Source of the DNA: Acidimicrobiia bacterium
GTDB taxonomy: Bacteria > Acidobacteriota > Vicinamibacteria > Vicinamibacterales > CAVVIG01
Length of the DNA: 37,935 nt
Assembly: GCA_016871175.1 (NCBI GenBank)
Contig: VFZL01000015.1
Span: forward strand, 1-37,935
Direction of reading: 5' to 3'
Numbering within the stretch: the first letter of the stretch is position 1; each line of letters opens with the position of its first letter. Both the position numbers and the translations under genes were made by a program. The notes under the pieces are model-generated. The model ran no database searches, was not told the DNA's origin, and worked only from the letters and a program-made list of their open reading frames with translations. Positions 26,897-35,630 of the stretch are shown one piece after another.

Positions 26897-26918
26897 ACAA
26901 TCCCACTAACGGGATTGT
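26897..26918. promoter_or_regulatory. 8-bp inverted repeat upstream of the flavoprotein gene
   Basis: ACAATCCC (26897-26904), loop actaac, GGGATTGT (26911-26918), perfect. It sits in the 171-base gap between the sugar transferase and the flavoprotein, about 57 bases before the latter's start. With no following T-run, an operator or RNA hairpin is likelier than a terminator. Confidence 0.4.
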
Positions 26919-26975
26919 CCGAGGCGGCCGATATACCTTCACGGGAACCACTATCCGTTCACGGAAGCACCCAGC

Positions 26976-28142
26976 GTGCCTCGCATTCAAACTGACATCC
27001 TCGTTGTGGGCGGTGGCCCGGCCGGACTCCATACCGGAACGCTTTTGGCCCGCGCCGGTCACCATGTCGACCTCGTCGAGGAGCACCGGGAGATTGGCGC
27101 ACCTGTCCACTGCATCGGCGTACTGGCGGGGGACGCCTTTGACCAATTCGATCTGCCGGTCGGCAGTCTGATCAACGAGCTCAGGACGGTCCACTTCGTC
27201 GCCCCATCTGGCGCCATCGTGAAGTATTCGACGCCGACCACCGAGGCGGTGGTGATCGATCGGCGCCGGTTCGATCGGCAGTTGGCCGACGAAGCGCCGG
27301 CTGCGGGCGTTCGTCTCCGCACGGCTCGAGTCACCGCGGTCAACGAGCGGGACCGTTCGATGGACGTCCTGGCCGGTGATCTGCGGTTCGACACGCGGGC
27401 CGTCGTCCTCGCGTGCGGTACCAACGATGGGCTTCAGCAGCGGCTGGGGCTGGGCATGCTGCGGTTACTGCTGCGGTCGGCGCAGGCAGAGTTGCCCGCC
27501 GACACCCAGCAAGACGTGGAGGTTCACTTCGGATCCGCCGCCGCCCCCGGAGGGTTTGCGTGGGCGGTGCCGGTGCACCGCGCTGACCGGCCGTACGTGC
27601 GCGTGGGCGTCATGTGCGACGGAGACGCGAGTGCGCACTTCCGGCGGATGCTGCACGCACTCCGTGACCGCTGGGGAATTCACGTCGAGGCGGGATGTGC
27701 GCCTCGGCTGAAAGCACTTCCGCTCGCCCCGCTCGGACGGACGTACGCGGACCGCGTGCTCGTCGTGGGTGACGCGGCAGGACTGGTGAAGCCGACGACG
27801 GGTGGTGGCATCTACTACAGCCTGATGAGCGCGCGTCTCGCGGTCGAGGCCCTCGTCCCGGCACTGGCCGCTGATGACCTGAGTGCCACGCGGCTCGCGA
27901 TCTATCAGTCCGCGTGGCGCAGACACCTCGGCTCCGAGATCCGCTGGCAGCTCATTCTGCGCCGTGTGGCGCAGCGGCTATCGGATCGCGATATCGACCG
28001 GCTCTTCGACTTGGCCTCCACAGACGGCCTGATGCCCCTCATCCGACGCACCGCGTCCTTCAATAGGCACCGCGACTTCATCGTCGCGCTCCTGAAGCAC
28101 CCGCCGGCACGTCGCGTGCTCTTTCGAGCCGCCTTCGCGTAG
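26976..28142 (+). CDS. FAD-dependent oxidoreductase, geranylgeranyl-reductase-like
   Basis: A 388-residue flavoprotein. N-terminal dinucleotide fold ILVVGGGPAGLHTGTLLARAG, then VDLVEEHREIGAPVHCIG. The second FAD motif is DRVLVVGDAAGLVKPTTGGG followed by IYYSLMSARLA, the hallmark of the geranylgeranyl reductase group, whose members reduce isoprenoid double bonds in lipids, chlorophyll side chains or quinones. The start GTG 26976 has no strong ribosome-binding site. It follows the polysaccharide genes on the same strand after 171 bases. A role on the polyprenyl carrier lipid is possible but only inferred from position. Confidence 0.8.
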   Translation: MPRIQTDILVVGGGPAGLHTGTLLARAGHHVDLVEEHREIGAPVHCIGVLAGDAFDQFDLPVGSLINELRTVHFVAPSGAIVKYSTPTTEAVVIDRRRFDRQLADEAPAAGVRLRTARVTAVNERDRSMDVLAGDLRFDTRAVVLACGTNDGLQQRLGLGMLRLLLRSAQAELPADTQQDVEVHFGSAAAPGGFAWAVPVHRADRPYVRVGVMCDGDASAHFRRMLHALRDRWGIHVEAGCAPRLKALPLAPLGRTYADRVLVVGDAAGLVKPTTGGGIYYSLMSARLAVEALVPALAADDLSATRLAIYQSAWRRHLGSEIRWQLILRRVAQRLSDRDIDRLFDLASTDGLMPLIRRTASFNRHRDFIVALLKHPPARRVLFRAAFA

Positions 28143-28311
28143 CAGCGCTTTCGCTCGTCGGGTGAGGCAAGCGAGCCGACCACGGAAGCGCTTGGACTGC
28201 AGACGCCAGTGAACCAACGGCGAAGGGGAAGGGAACCGAGCGAAGGAAGGCGAACCCCACGCAGCCTCCTCGCCGGCAACGCCACATGAGTTAAGCTCGC
28301 GACTGTCCCAG

Positions 28312-28800
28312 ATGCCTCGCAGACCAGTCTCTTGCGCGTTCGTGGTGGTCGCTTCGTCGCTCGCTGTTGCCGCCGGCCAGCCAGCGCCGACTGGATCGCT
28401 GTCCGAAGCGCTGCGGGCCCATCTGAAGGACGAGCGGTTTGACGTCGTCACGTCCATTAGGGGGCTGCCGCTTGGTGTCCGCGACGAACTTCAGACCATG
28501 TGGCGGAGCCAGACGCTCGACATCGCGGAGCCGGGCGCCGAGTACCAGGAGACCGCGGGCGCCAATCGACCGCTGCCGAGCCGCCGGTTGGTCGCTGCGG
28601 GATGCTCGGCCGACCATCATTGCCTCGTGTACTACCAGCGCAGCGGCCGGTCGCGTGCGTGGGTGGTGACGCTGTTTCAGTGGACGCCCGCGGCGACGCG
28701 GTTCGATGGAGGCGGCACCGTTCCAGGCGGGCTGAAGACCATCGAGGAGGTTCGGAAGGCGATTCTGTCCGGCAGGATCAGGCCGACTGATCGCTGGTAG
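28312..28800 (+). CDS. Exported protein of unknown function
   Basis: A 162-residue protein from ATG 28312 with a signal peptide (hydrophobic 7-21, cleavage after about AAGQ). The mature part has ERFDVVTSIRGLPLGVRDEL, a paired CSADHHC and VTLFQWTPAATRF; it looks like a compact alpha/beta domain with one disulphide. I have the impression of related short proteins in acidobacterial genomes, but know of no function. It converges with the O-antigen-ligase-like gene, whose stop is 22 bases away, and is separated by 169 bases from the flavoprotein, with no clear ribosome-binding site. Confidence 0.6.
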   Translation: MPRRPVSCAFVVVASSLAVAAGQPAPTGSLSEALRAHLKDERFDVVTSIRGLPLGVRDELQTMWRSQTLDIAEPGAEYQETAGANRPLPSRRLVAAGCSADHHCLVYYQRSGRSRAWVVTLFQWTPAATRFDGGGTVPGGLKTIEEVRKAILSGRIRPTDRW

Positions 28801-28822
28801 CCGCCGCTCACGCAAGGCGTGG

Positions 28823-30289
28823 TCAGCCCGTCCGATGACTTCCCGGGCGGTGAACGTCGGAGATTGAGGATGACGTAGGTGCGCTGGGACGTGATCGCAG
28901 CGGCTCGCGCACGTGACCGGTGCCGATGGCGTGGTGGTCTCCGCCGCTACTCCGGTGGAGCGCCATGGCTACCGCCACGGTGAACAACATGCCGTTGGCG
29001 GGCATTCGCAGGCCGGTGTCCCACACACTCTGGATCGCCACGCCCACGAGGCCGCTGACGGTACCGGCCCGAAACCAGAACACGGCGCCCGAGTCGCGGC
29101 GAAGCGCTCGAGCTGCCGCCACAATCCCCGCCAGGACCGCTACGGCAGCCGGCACGATGACGAGGAGTCCGCCCTCTGCGAGCACTTGAAGGTATTCGTT
29201 GTGCGCGTGGTTGAAGAACATGAGTCGCGAGCCGCGCTGGTAAACGAGCATAGCCCGTTCGAACGCCCCCACGCCGACGCCCGTGGTGAAGAAGTCGCGC
29301 GCCATTGCCCAGCTGTCCTGCCAGATAGCCACGCGGCTGCCCATGTCCGCCGGGAGCGCGTCGCCCCATCTGCCGCCCAAGGCCGCCACGTTCGCGAATG
29401 GCAGGGCCATCGCCAGCACCGCCAGGAGCGCGAGCGCGAACGCCCGCGATCCGGTGCGACCGAGATGGGCACGTCCGAGGACCGCCAACGTGGTGAGGGC
29501 CGCCGCCAGGCCCGTGAGGCCGGATCGCGACAACGACGCGACGAGCGCCGCGGTCATCAGCAGGACGGCGAAGGCGAGGGTCGTCGCACGCGCATCGAAC
29601 GCGCGCACCAAGCCGGCCAGAGGACGCTCACCGCGTAGTTGCGGTACTGTCCGGGCCGCGCTATAGCCAATCACCATGGGAATGGCCAGCACGAGCCAGG
29701 TGGCCAGGTCGTTCCGGTTGACGAACGGTCCGAGCGGTCGGGGATCAGGTGTCTGCGTGATAAGCGCCCAGAAGCCGTAGATGTGACGCGGGCTCGCGAA
29801 GCGCTGCACGAAGACAATCGCCGCCAGGGCCAGGCCCATCCAGGCGACGCCGCGGCTGACCTCACGAAGCCCTCGTCGCTCGAACGCGGTGCGTGCAGTC
29901 CAGAACACCGCGAGCAGTGCGAGGGCTGTCGCCAGCGCCCACGCCGTGCTCGCGGGGTCGAGGGTCAGCGGCCCGACGGGCCCAACGGGTGATGATGCGC
30001 TGCCGACCCGCAACGCGCGATCCACGGCATCAGCCGTGGGCGAGAACGCGTGACGGAACGATGACGGAACTGGGACGAGCTGTAGGCTGATCGCAGCCGC
30101 GGACGCCAGGAGCGCGGCATCCAGGAGGCGCGCTTGCGGTGTGAGGGTACGGGGACGAACGCCGATCACCATTGCGGCCGCGAGGAGCACCACTGGCACG
30201 ACGGTCCATCGATAGGCGCCGGCGAACGCGAAGAGCGTCCAGCCGATGAGCGCGACGAGGGCAGTGGAGGTCACACCGGCCTGTCGCAT
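28823..30289 (-). CDS. O-antigen ligase/polymerase-like membrane protein (Wzy_C)
   Basis: An integral membrane protein of 488 residues with ten or more hydrophobic segments. The Wzy_C/WaaL family signature is HAHNEYLQVLAEGG in the large periplasmic loop (about 360-373), preceded by SRSGLTG and WQDSWAMARDFFTTGVGVG. Such proteins either polymerise lipid-linked repeats (Wzy) or ligate glycans; next to a Wzc-type kinase and Wza-type protein, polymerase is the better guess. The last 45 residues are Ser/Pro/His-rich and probably cytoplasmic. It begins 10 bases after the stop of the kinase gene, so both are one reverse-strand transcript. Confidence 0.85.
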   Translation of the reverse strand: MRQAGVTSTALVALIGWTLFAFAGAYRWTVVPVVLLAAAMVIGVRPRTLTPQARLLDAALLASAAAISLQLVPVPSSFRHAFSPTADAVDRALRVGSASSPVGPVGPLTLDPASTAWALATALALLAVFWTARTAFERRGLREVSRGVAWMGLALAAIVFVQRFASPRHIYGFWALITQTPDPRPLGPFVNRNDLATWLVLAIPMVIGYSAARTVPQLRGERPLAGLVRAFDARATTLAFAVLLMTAALVASLSRSGLTGLAAALTTLAVLGRAHLGRTGSRAFALALLAVLAMALPFANVAALGGRWGDALPADMGSRVAIWQDSWAMARDFFTTGVGVGAFERAMLVYQRGSRLMFFNHAHNEYLQVLAEGGLLVIVPAAVAVLAGIVAAARALRRDSGAVFWFRAGTVSGLVGVAIQSVWDTGLRMPANGMLFTVAVAMALHRSSGGDHHAIGTGHVREPLRSRPSAPTSSSISDVHRPGSHRTG

Positions 30290-30299
30290 GCGAAGCTGC

Positions 30300-32561
30300 T
30301 CACACCGCTTCAGCGTAGTAGTTCTTGTACTGATGTCCGTGGTAGCGCGCGTAGTAGTATCTGTGCTTCCCGAAGTCCACTTTGTTCAGCACGACACCCA
30401 ATTGATTCGGATGGCTGCTCATCACCGTCTCGATCGCCCGCTCGGCAAGGCGGCGCCGTGTCATCTCGGATCCGATGACGAAGGTGACGCCAGACACGAG
30501 CGGTGCGAGTACCACGGCGTCGGTGACGGCCAGGACCGGCGGCGTGTCGATGACGATCCAGTCGAACGGACCATGTAAGAAGTTCGTGAGCAGCGTCTTC
30601 ATACGCTCGGACGCCAGGAGCTCCGACGGATTCGGCGGCGGTGTTCCCGCCGCGATCGCGAGCAGGTTCGGATCGATGGTGCGCTGGATGACGTCGCGCA
30701 CGCGCACTTGGCCGCTGAGCACCTGCGCGAGGCCGCGGTCGTTCTTCAGCCGAAGCGGTCGATGGAGACCTGGGCGCCGCATGTCGGCGTCCACGAGCAG
30801 CACGCGCGCACCCCCGTAGGCGAGCGCCATCGCGATGTTGCAGGCCGTGGTCGTCTTGCCCTCGAGCGGTTGCGCGCTCGTCACCAGCATCGTCTTGGTG
30901 CCGCTCTCGCCGTAGCGGGCGCTCAACGATGTCCGGAGGCTCCGGAACGCCTCCCCGAAGTCGTGGGGCGAATGGCTGGAGCCGAGGATCGGGTGCTTGT
31001 TGCCGCGGACAGACGGCACGAGTCCAAGGAACGTCATCTTGAGGTGCTTCGATACGTCCTCTGGCGTCTTGATCGTGTCGTTCATGTAGTCGAGCCCGTA
31101 GGCGACCGCCACGGCGGCCGCGAGGCCGATGAGAAACGCCATGAGCCAGGCTCGGCGGCCGGTGGGTGACACTGGTCCTCCCGGCACTTCGGCGCGATCG
31201 ACCAGACGGACGTTGTTCGCCCGGCTGTTGCTCGACACGCGCATCTCCTTCTCACGCTGCAACAACGCCTCGTAGACCGTTCGATTGCTGCGCGCCTCGC
31301 GCTCCATCACGTTGTAGGCCACGCTCTTGCGGCTCAAGTCCTGAACGTCGCTCTTGGCCTGTTCGAGGTTGGCGGCGAGCGTCCGCTCTTCCAGCAGCGC
31401 ACGTTCGTACTCGTTGCGCACCGACAGCAATGCCTTGTTGGTCTCGAGCTCGATCTGCTTCTGGGCGTCCGCGAGACTGGCGTTGACTTTCACCATCTCC
31501 GGATGCCGGTCGCCATAGCGCTCCGCGAGCTGGGCCTTCTGCCGCTGGAGATCGGCGAGACGCAGCTTCAGCGTCTGAATCTGCCCGTTCTGGGCGACTG
31601 CCGCGATGGCCTCGGCGTCGTTGGCGCTGGCGACCGACTTCGCCTGGCTGTACGCGGCCTCGCGCTCGATCCGTGAGGTTCGGGCCCGCAACAGCGCGTC
31701 GTTCAGGGCGTTGAGGCGCGACAACACGATGTTGTTCTTGTCATCGAGCGACATCGCGTTCTGCCGGTCCCGGTATTCGGCCAGCGCGCGTTCGCTGTCC
31801 TCGACCTTGGTTTGCTGCGCGGCCAGCTCCTTCTGTAGCCAGTCGAGCATGTTCTGGGTACTCTGCAGCTTCACCTCGAGATTCTGGGCCACGTACTCTT
31901 CGACCAGCGCGTTGGCGGCCTCCGCCGCGAATTGCGGGTCCGTCGACGTGAACTGCACGTCGACCAGGCGACTGCCGGTGACCGGCACGACGGCCACCCG
32001 ACCGATGAAGGCGCCAACGAGCGCCGCTTCGTCCGCCGTCTCGTCGGGTCGTGGCGGCTCGGGCGGCGCGGGTGGGGCCGGGCGGACCAACTCCACGACG
32101 GAGCGCAGGAGCTGCCGCGCGATATCGATCGGACTGCTGGGTCCGGTCTGGGTGCCGTTGAACTCGGCCACGTCGGCCAGGCTCAGCCGCTTGACCACCC
32201 GGCGCGTCAACTCGCGGCCTCGCAGGATGCGGTATTGGGTGTTGTAGTACGGCTCGGGATCCTGGTAGTAGGTATCGGCGGTCTGAATCCCTGGTATGGC
32301 CGTGGACCGCTCGTCCTCGATGAGCAGACGAGCGGTCGCCTGGTAGACCGGTACCTGCGAGTAGCCCTGGATCATGATGGCGCCGGCGGTCAGCACGAAC
32401 ACGATGGTGGCGATGCGTCGATAGCACGCGACCACTGCCAGCCGGTCGAGCAGGTGGTCCGAGTCCGCCGCGTACCGCATGTGTGGCAACGGGGACGGCC
32501 CACCCGTCGGCGGCTTCGAGGTCGGTGGAAGTCCGGTTTTGGGTGACGGAGGGCTCTGCAT
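30300..32561 (-). CDS. Polysaccharide co-polymerase/tyrosine autokinase (Wzc-like)
   Basis: A 753-residue BY-kinase fused to a Wzz domain, controlling chain length and export of the polysaccharide. The first transmembrane helix (about 48-66) follows a Pro-rich N-terminus; a periplasmic Wzz region and a long coiled coil (about 230-440, rich in Gln/Ala/Glu) follow; the second helix (AWLMAFLIGLAAAVAVAYGL) has the proline-rich PGGPVSP just before it. The kinase has Walker A SAQPLEGKTTTACNIA (Lys569), Walker A' VLLVDADMRRP and Walker B WIVIDTPPV. The C-terminal tail holds seven Tyr in about 15 residues (within 735-749), the autophosphorylation cluster. Its ATG overlaps the upstream TAA by one base. 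Confidence 0.93.
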   Translation of the reverse strand: MQSPPSPKTGLPPTSKPPTGGPSPLPHMRYAADSDHLLDRLAVVACYRRIATIVFVLTAGAIMIQGYSQVPVYQATARLLIEDERSTAIPGIQTADTYYQDPEPYYNTQYRILRGRELTRRVVKRLSLADVAEFNGTQTGPSSPIDIARQLLRSVVELVRPAPPAPPEPPRPDETADEAALVGAFIGRVAVVPVTGSRLVDVQFTSTDPQFAAEAANALVEEYVAQNLEVKLQSTQNMLDWLQKELAAQQTKVEDSERALAEYRDRQNAMSLDDKNNIVLSRLNALNDALLRARTSRIEREAAYSQAKSVASANDAEAIAAVAQNGQIQTLKLRLADLQRQKAQLAERYGDRHPEMVKVNASLADAQKQIELETNKALLSVRNEYERALLEERTLAANLEQAKSDVQDLSRKSVAYNVMEREARSNRTVYEALLQREKEMRVSSNSRANNVRLVDRAEVPGGPVSPTGRRAWLMAFLIGLAAAVAVAYGLDYMNDTIKTPEDVSKHLKMTFLGLVPSVRGNKHPILGSSHSPHDFGEAFRSLRTSLSARYGESGTKTMLVTSAQPLEGKTTTACNIAMALAYGGARVLLVDADMRRPGLHRPLRLKNDRGLAQVLSGQVRVRDVIQRTIDPNLLAIAAGTPPPNPSELLASERMKTLLTNFLHGPFDWIVIDTPPVLAVTDAVVLAPLVSGVTFVIGSEMTRRRLAERAIETVMSSHPNQLGVVLNKVDFGKHRYYYARYHGHQYKNYYAEAV

Positions 32562-33082
32562 TACCGTGGACTCACGGGGTCGCCTGGTTTCACCGCGAGG
32601 ATCCCTGAGGCCTCTGCGGCCGCCTGAACGGCGGAGGCGTGCGTTTCGGCGAAGTCGGCCACGGGAAGCAGCTTGTCCGGGCCGAACGGTTCCCGCACGA
32701 TGGTCTGGACGATCTCGCCGGCATTCAGATTGAACAGCGGGCTTGCAGCCAGCACGCTCATTTCGCTCGTCAACTCAACGACGTAACTCCCACGCTCCAC
32801 GGGACGGAAACGGAACAGCCCTTCGTTGTCGGTATGATCGGTACGCACGATGCTGCCCGTCCGTGCGTTGCGTAGACGAACCGGGGCATTGGCGAACCTC
32901 GAGCTGTCCGCCTTGAGCGCGGCGCCGAGGACGGCACTGAACGCCGGGGCTGCTGGTGTCGTGAGCACATACCAGTCGCCTCTCATGAGCGGGCTGGCTG
33001 GCAACACTCCCTGCTGCGCCGGCACCGAAATCACGCTGAGCGTAGCCACCACCGCGACCGCCGACACAACTCGACCCATCAT
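32561..33082 (-). CDS. Secreted protein with carboxypeptidase-regulatory-like domain
   Basis: A 173-residue protein starting at ATG 33080-33082, with AAGGAAGGGA about 8 bases upstream; the longer open frame to 33181 is not used. The signal peptide is about residues 1-22 (MMGRVVSAVAVVATLSVISV). The middle has ...VRLRNARTGSIVRTDHTDNE followed by GLFRFRPVERGSYVVEL, the beta-sandwich pattern of carboxypeptidase-regulatory-like or CnaB-type domains. No enzyme motif is seen. Its TAA (32561-32563) overlaps the Wzc-like ATG by one base, so the two are translationally coupled and it probably works in the periplasm with the polysaccharide machinery. First gene of the reverse-strand operon. Confidence 0.7.
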   Translation of the reverse strand: MMGRVVSAVAVVATLSVISVPAQQGVLPASPLMRGDWYVLTTPAAPAFSAVLGAALKADSSRFANAPVRLRNARTGSIVRTDHTDNEGLFRFRPVERGSYVVELTSEMSVLAASPLFNLNAGEIVQTIVREPFGPDKLLPVADFAETHASAVQAAAEASGILAVKPGDPVSPR

Positions 33083-33267
33083 GGACGCGTCCCTTCCTTC
33101 TTGTCGTTTCGGTTGGTGGTCCGTCGAACTCCAAGGCGAGATGTGAAACGCCGTTGTGTCGGCTGGCGTTCTTGTGTGCAATGAGGGGTATGCTACGGTG
33201 TGCAGCGCAACAACCGAGACGAAGTGTGCAGCTGCCGCGCGTTCGCTCTGGCCGATTGTGAGACAAA

Positions 33268-34317
33268 ATGCGGATACGCATCGCGCTCATCGGCGCGGCA
33301 CTCACCCTCGCGGTCGTTCCGATTTCAGAGGACGTCGTTGAGGCGGCGTACTCGACTGGGGTGTATCCCAGACTCCAGGCGATTCTCACCTCCGCGTCGA
33401 ACGTCATCGGCGTGGCGCTGTTCGATGTTCTGATCCTGGCCGTGATCGCCGGGTGGAGCGGTCTCCTTTGGCGAGACGTGCGGCGGATGCGGGGAGCCCA
33501 GGTGCTCGCGCGTCTCGTGTGGCGCACCGGCACATGGAGCGCGGCCCTGTATGTGGCATTCCTGGTCGCCTGGGGCCTCAACTATCGACGTGTGCCGCTC
33601 GAAGTGAAGCTCGAGGTCCGCTATAACGCGGTTACGCCCGCGGCGGCCGAACGGTTGACCCGTTTGGCCGTGGCCGAGTTGAACCGGCTCGCCCCGCGCC
33701 GACTGCCCACCGAAGCGACCCTCCGCACGGCCCTGTGGCCGGCCGTGGCTGACGTGCAGGCTCGGCTCGGCGCGCCGCGAGCGATTGTCCCGGGACGGCC
33801 CAAGCGCACGCTCTTCGATCCGTACTTCCGCGCGGCCGCAGTGGACGGGATGACCGACCCGTTCTTTCTCGAGACGCTCACGTTGAGCACACTGCTTCCC
33901 GTCGAGCACCCGATGGTCGTCGCGCACGAGTGGGCGCATCTGGCCGGGTACGCAGACGAGGGGGAAGCGAACTTCGTCGGCTGGCTCGCCTGTCTCCGCG
34001 CCGACGAAGCGGCGCGCTACAGCGCTTGGTTGTTTCTCTACACCGAAGCCCTTGGAGCGCTCGACGATGCGACGGGTCAAGCCGTGTCTCGTGAGCTGGG
34101 TGAGGTGCCTCGCGGCGACCTGGTCGCCATCGCCCAACGCGTGCGCGGGCATCGGAATCCGTTCGTGGCAGCGATCGGATGGGGTGTCTACGACCAGTAC
34201 CTCAAGGCCAATGGTGTCGAACAGGGCACGCGTAGCTACACCGAGGTCGTCCGCCTCGTGCTGGGTACATCGCTCGGCGTCGATGCGATAGACGCCGTCG
34301 CAGGCGCCACGACCTAG
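33268..34317 (+). CDS. DUF3810-family membrane metallopeptidase-like protein
   Basis: A 349-residue protein with hydrophobic segments near 5-19, 46-68 and 89-105, then a soluble domain. The domain carries HEWAH (220-224) followed by acidic residues in DEGEANFVGWL (230-240), which fits an HExxH zinc site with a downstream Glu ligand. DUF3810 proteins share this arrangement; their substrate is unknown. The start ATG 33268 lacks a strong ribosome-binding site. It is divergent from the secreted protein gene across a 185-base gap and convergent with truA. It is probably a single-gene transcript. Confidence 0.78.
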   Translation: MRIRIALIGAALTLAVVPISEDVVEAAYSTGVYPRLQAILTSASNVIGVALFDVLILAVIAGWSGLLWRDVRRMRGAQVLARLVWRTGTWSAALYVAFLVAWGLNYRRVPLEVKLEVRYNAVTPAAAERLTRLAVAELNRLAPRRLPTEATLRTALWPAVADVQARLGAPRAIVPGRPKRTLFDPYFRAAAVDGMTDPFFLETLTLSTLLPVEHPMVVAHEWAHLAGYADEGEANFVGWLACLRADEAARYSAWLFLYTEALGALDDATGQAVSRELGEVPRGDLVAIAQRVRGHRNPFVAAIGWGVYDQYLKANGVEQGTRSYTEVVRLVLGTSLGVDAIDAVAGATT

Positions 34318-34339
34318 TCCGCCCGGGGACGCCAATCCA

Positions 34340-34359
34340 GTCTCGTGTTTCGACGAGAC
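34340..34359. repeat. 7-bp inverted repeat between convergent genes
   Basis: GTCTCGT (34340-34346), loop gtttcg, ACGAGAC (34353-34359), 22 bases after the DUF3810 stop and before the truA end. A T-run is absent, so it is at best a weak terminator. Confidence 0.4.
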
Positions 34360-34509
34360 GAACGGCTCATGCCGGCCGTCCTGCGAAGCGCGAATCGTCG
34401 CCACGTCGTGACGCGCGACCGCGCTGACAAACGGATCACGATCCCCAGCGACTCGCGTCTCGCGGCGCCGCTTTGCGGCACATGCGGCCTGACGGTACGG
34501 CCCGGCCGA

Positions 34510-35322
34510 CTAGTTGGACGCAGTACGGTCAGTCGAGACCGGTGTCGGCGTAACCACCGGTACGTCGAGGCGATCGCCTTGATAGAACACGCGCTCGAGG
34601 AACAGGCCAGAGGCCGGCGCCGTCAGCTTCGCCGGCAGGTCGGACCTGGAGTCAAGGAGTGAGCGCGCGGCGTCGGCCGTGAGCTCACGCCTACCCACGG
34701 CGACCAGGACGCCGACGATGCGACGAACCATCTTCCACAGGAAGTGGGATCCGAGAATCACCACCAACAGGAGACCCTCGCGCGGCTCGATTGCGAGGTG
34801 CTCCACGAGCACCAGCCTGGAGCGTCCCGCGTCCTCCGCGTCGTCATCCGCGGCTGCGAAGGATTGGAAGTCTTTCATCCCGACGAATGACGCCGCCGCC
34901 ACCTTCATCCCGTTGAGATCCAGCGGGTCCTTGACCCACCACACGAACGGTTTCGCGAACGCCGTCCGCCGCCGAGCGATCTGATAGACGTAGCGTCGCG
35001 CGACGGCGCTATGGCGGGCGTGAAAGCGATGGGGCACGACGGCAACGGTGAGGATATTGATATCGGCGGGCAGCTCGTCGTTGATGTGTCGCTGCAACGA
35101 GGCGGGCGGAAGGCCGGTTGCGATGTCGAGGTGAGCGACCTGCGCCAGCGCGTGTACGCCGGCATCCGTGCGACCGGACCCGTAGAGCTCGAAGTCCTGG
35201 CGCCCGGTGGCGGTTCGGATGGCGCGCGCGAGCTCGCCTTGGACGGTCTTGGCGTTCTGCTGAATCTGCCAGCCGCTGTACCGCGTGCCGGCATACTCGA
35301 TGGTCAGTTTGAAGCGAGGCAC
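34510..35322 (-). CDS. truA: tRNA pseudouridine synthase A
   Basis: A 270-residue TruA that makes pseudouridine 38-40 in the tRNA anticodon stem-loop. The start is GTG 35320-35322 (VPRFKLTIEYAGTRYSGWQ), the family's usual beginning, with AAGG about 8 bases upstream; the frame is open for another 91 codons, but that part has no TruA features. The catalytic Asp53 lies in GSGRTDAGVHA. Later blocks are VARRYVYQI, HFLWKMVRRIVGVLV and LPAKLTAPASGLFLERV, all typical. The stop is TAG. It is divergent from the leader region of hom. Confidence 0.96.
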   Translation of the reverse strand: MPRFKLTIEYAGTRYSGWQIQQNAKTVQGELARAIRTATGRQDFELYGSGRTDAGVHALAQVAHLDIATGLPPASLQRHINDELPADINILTVAVVPHRFHARHSAVARRYVYQIARRRTAFAKPFVWWVKDPLDLNGMKVAAASFVGMKDFQSFAAADDDAEDAGRSRLVLVEHLAIEPREGLLLVVILGSHFLWKMVRRIVGVLVAVGRRELTADAARSLLDSRSDLPAKLTAPASGLFLERVFYQGDRLDVPVVTPTPVSTDRTASN

Positions 35323-35386
35323 GGCGGATACCTTACTCGGCCGAGTTGACTTCTGCACGGCCCTGTGTTGTTCTAAGGGCTCGCCG

Positions 35387-35545
35387 ATGCGTGCGCTGAC
35401 GTTCACTCCGATCGCCGGTTGGCCGATGGGCCCATTCTTTATGTCGTGCGCCCGATCGCCGCTGCCGACCGCTATCAGGCTGCCGCTGGGCCTGCTTTTG
35501 CCGGGCCTACCTCTACTCACGAGGGATGCTATCGAGGTGATGTGA
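35387..35545 (+). CDS. Possible leader peptide, leucine-rich
   Basis: A 52-codon frame from ATG 35387, with AAGGG 7 bases upstream. Residues 31-44 (RLPLGLLLPGLPLL) contain eight Leu, several coded by the less used CTA, CTT and TTG. The stop TGA (35543-35545) is 33 bases before the terminator stem. The arrangement is that of an attenuation leader peptide, although leucine is not the expected signal for homoserine dehydrogenase. It may also be chance. Confidence 0.25.
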   Translation: MRALTFTPIAGWPMGPFFMSCARSPLPTAIRLPLGLLLPGLPLLTRDAIEVM

Positions 35546-35578
35546 CCGGTCGGACACGCAACGAAGTGAGAAGGTCCA

Positions 35579-35616
35579 GGGCCATCACCCCACACCGGGT
35601 GGTGGCCCTTTTTTTT
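35579..35616 (+). terminator. Strong intrinsic terminator / candidate attenuator before hom
   Basis: GGGCCATCACCC (35579-35590), loop cacacc, GGGTGGTGGCCC (35597-35608), then eight T (35609-35616). The stem is 12 bp with one G-U pair. It acts on forward transcripts only. The only forward gene upstream ends at 34317, more than 1.2 kb away beyond truA, so the transcript it stops must start in the truA-hom gap. Confidence 0.85.
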
Positions 35617-35630
35617 GAAGGAAGTCCGTC

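Noticed and set aside
33171-33194. Possible promoter (TTGTGT ... TATGCT) for the DUF3810 gene
   Set aside because: The spacing is only 11 bases and no suitable -35 exists at 16-18 bases, so the match is not convincing.
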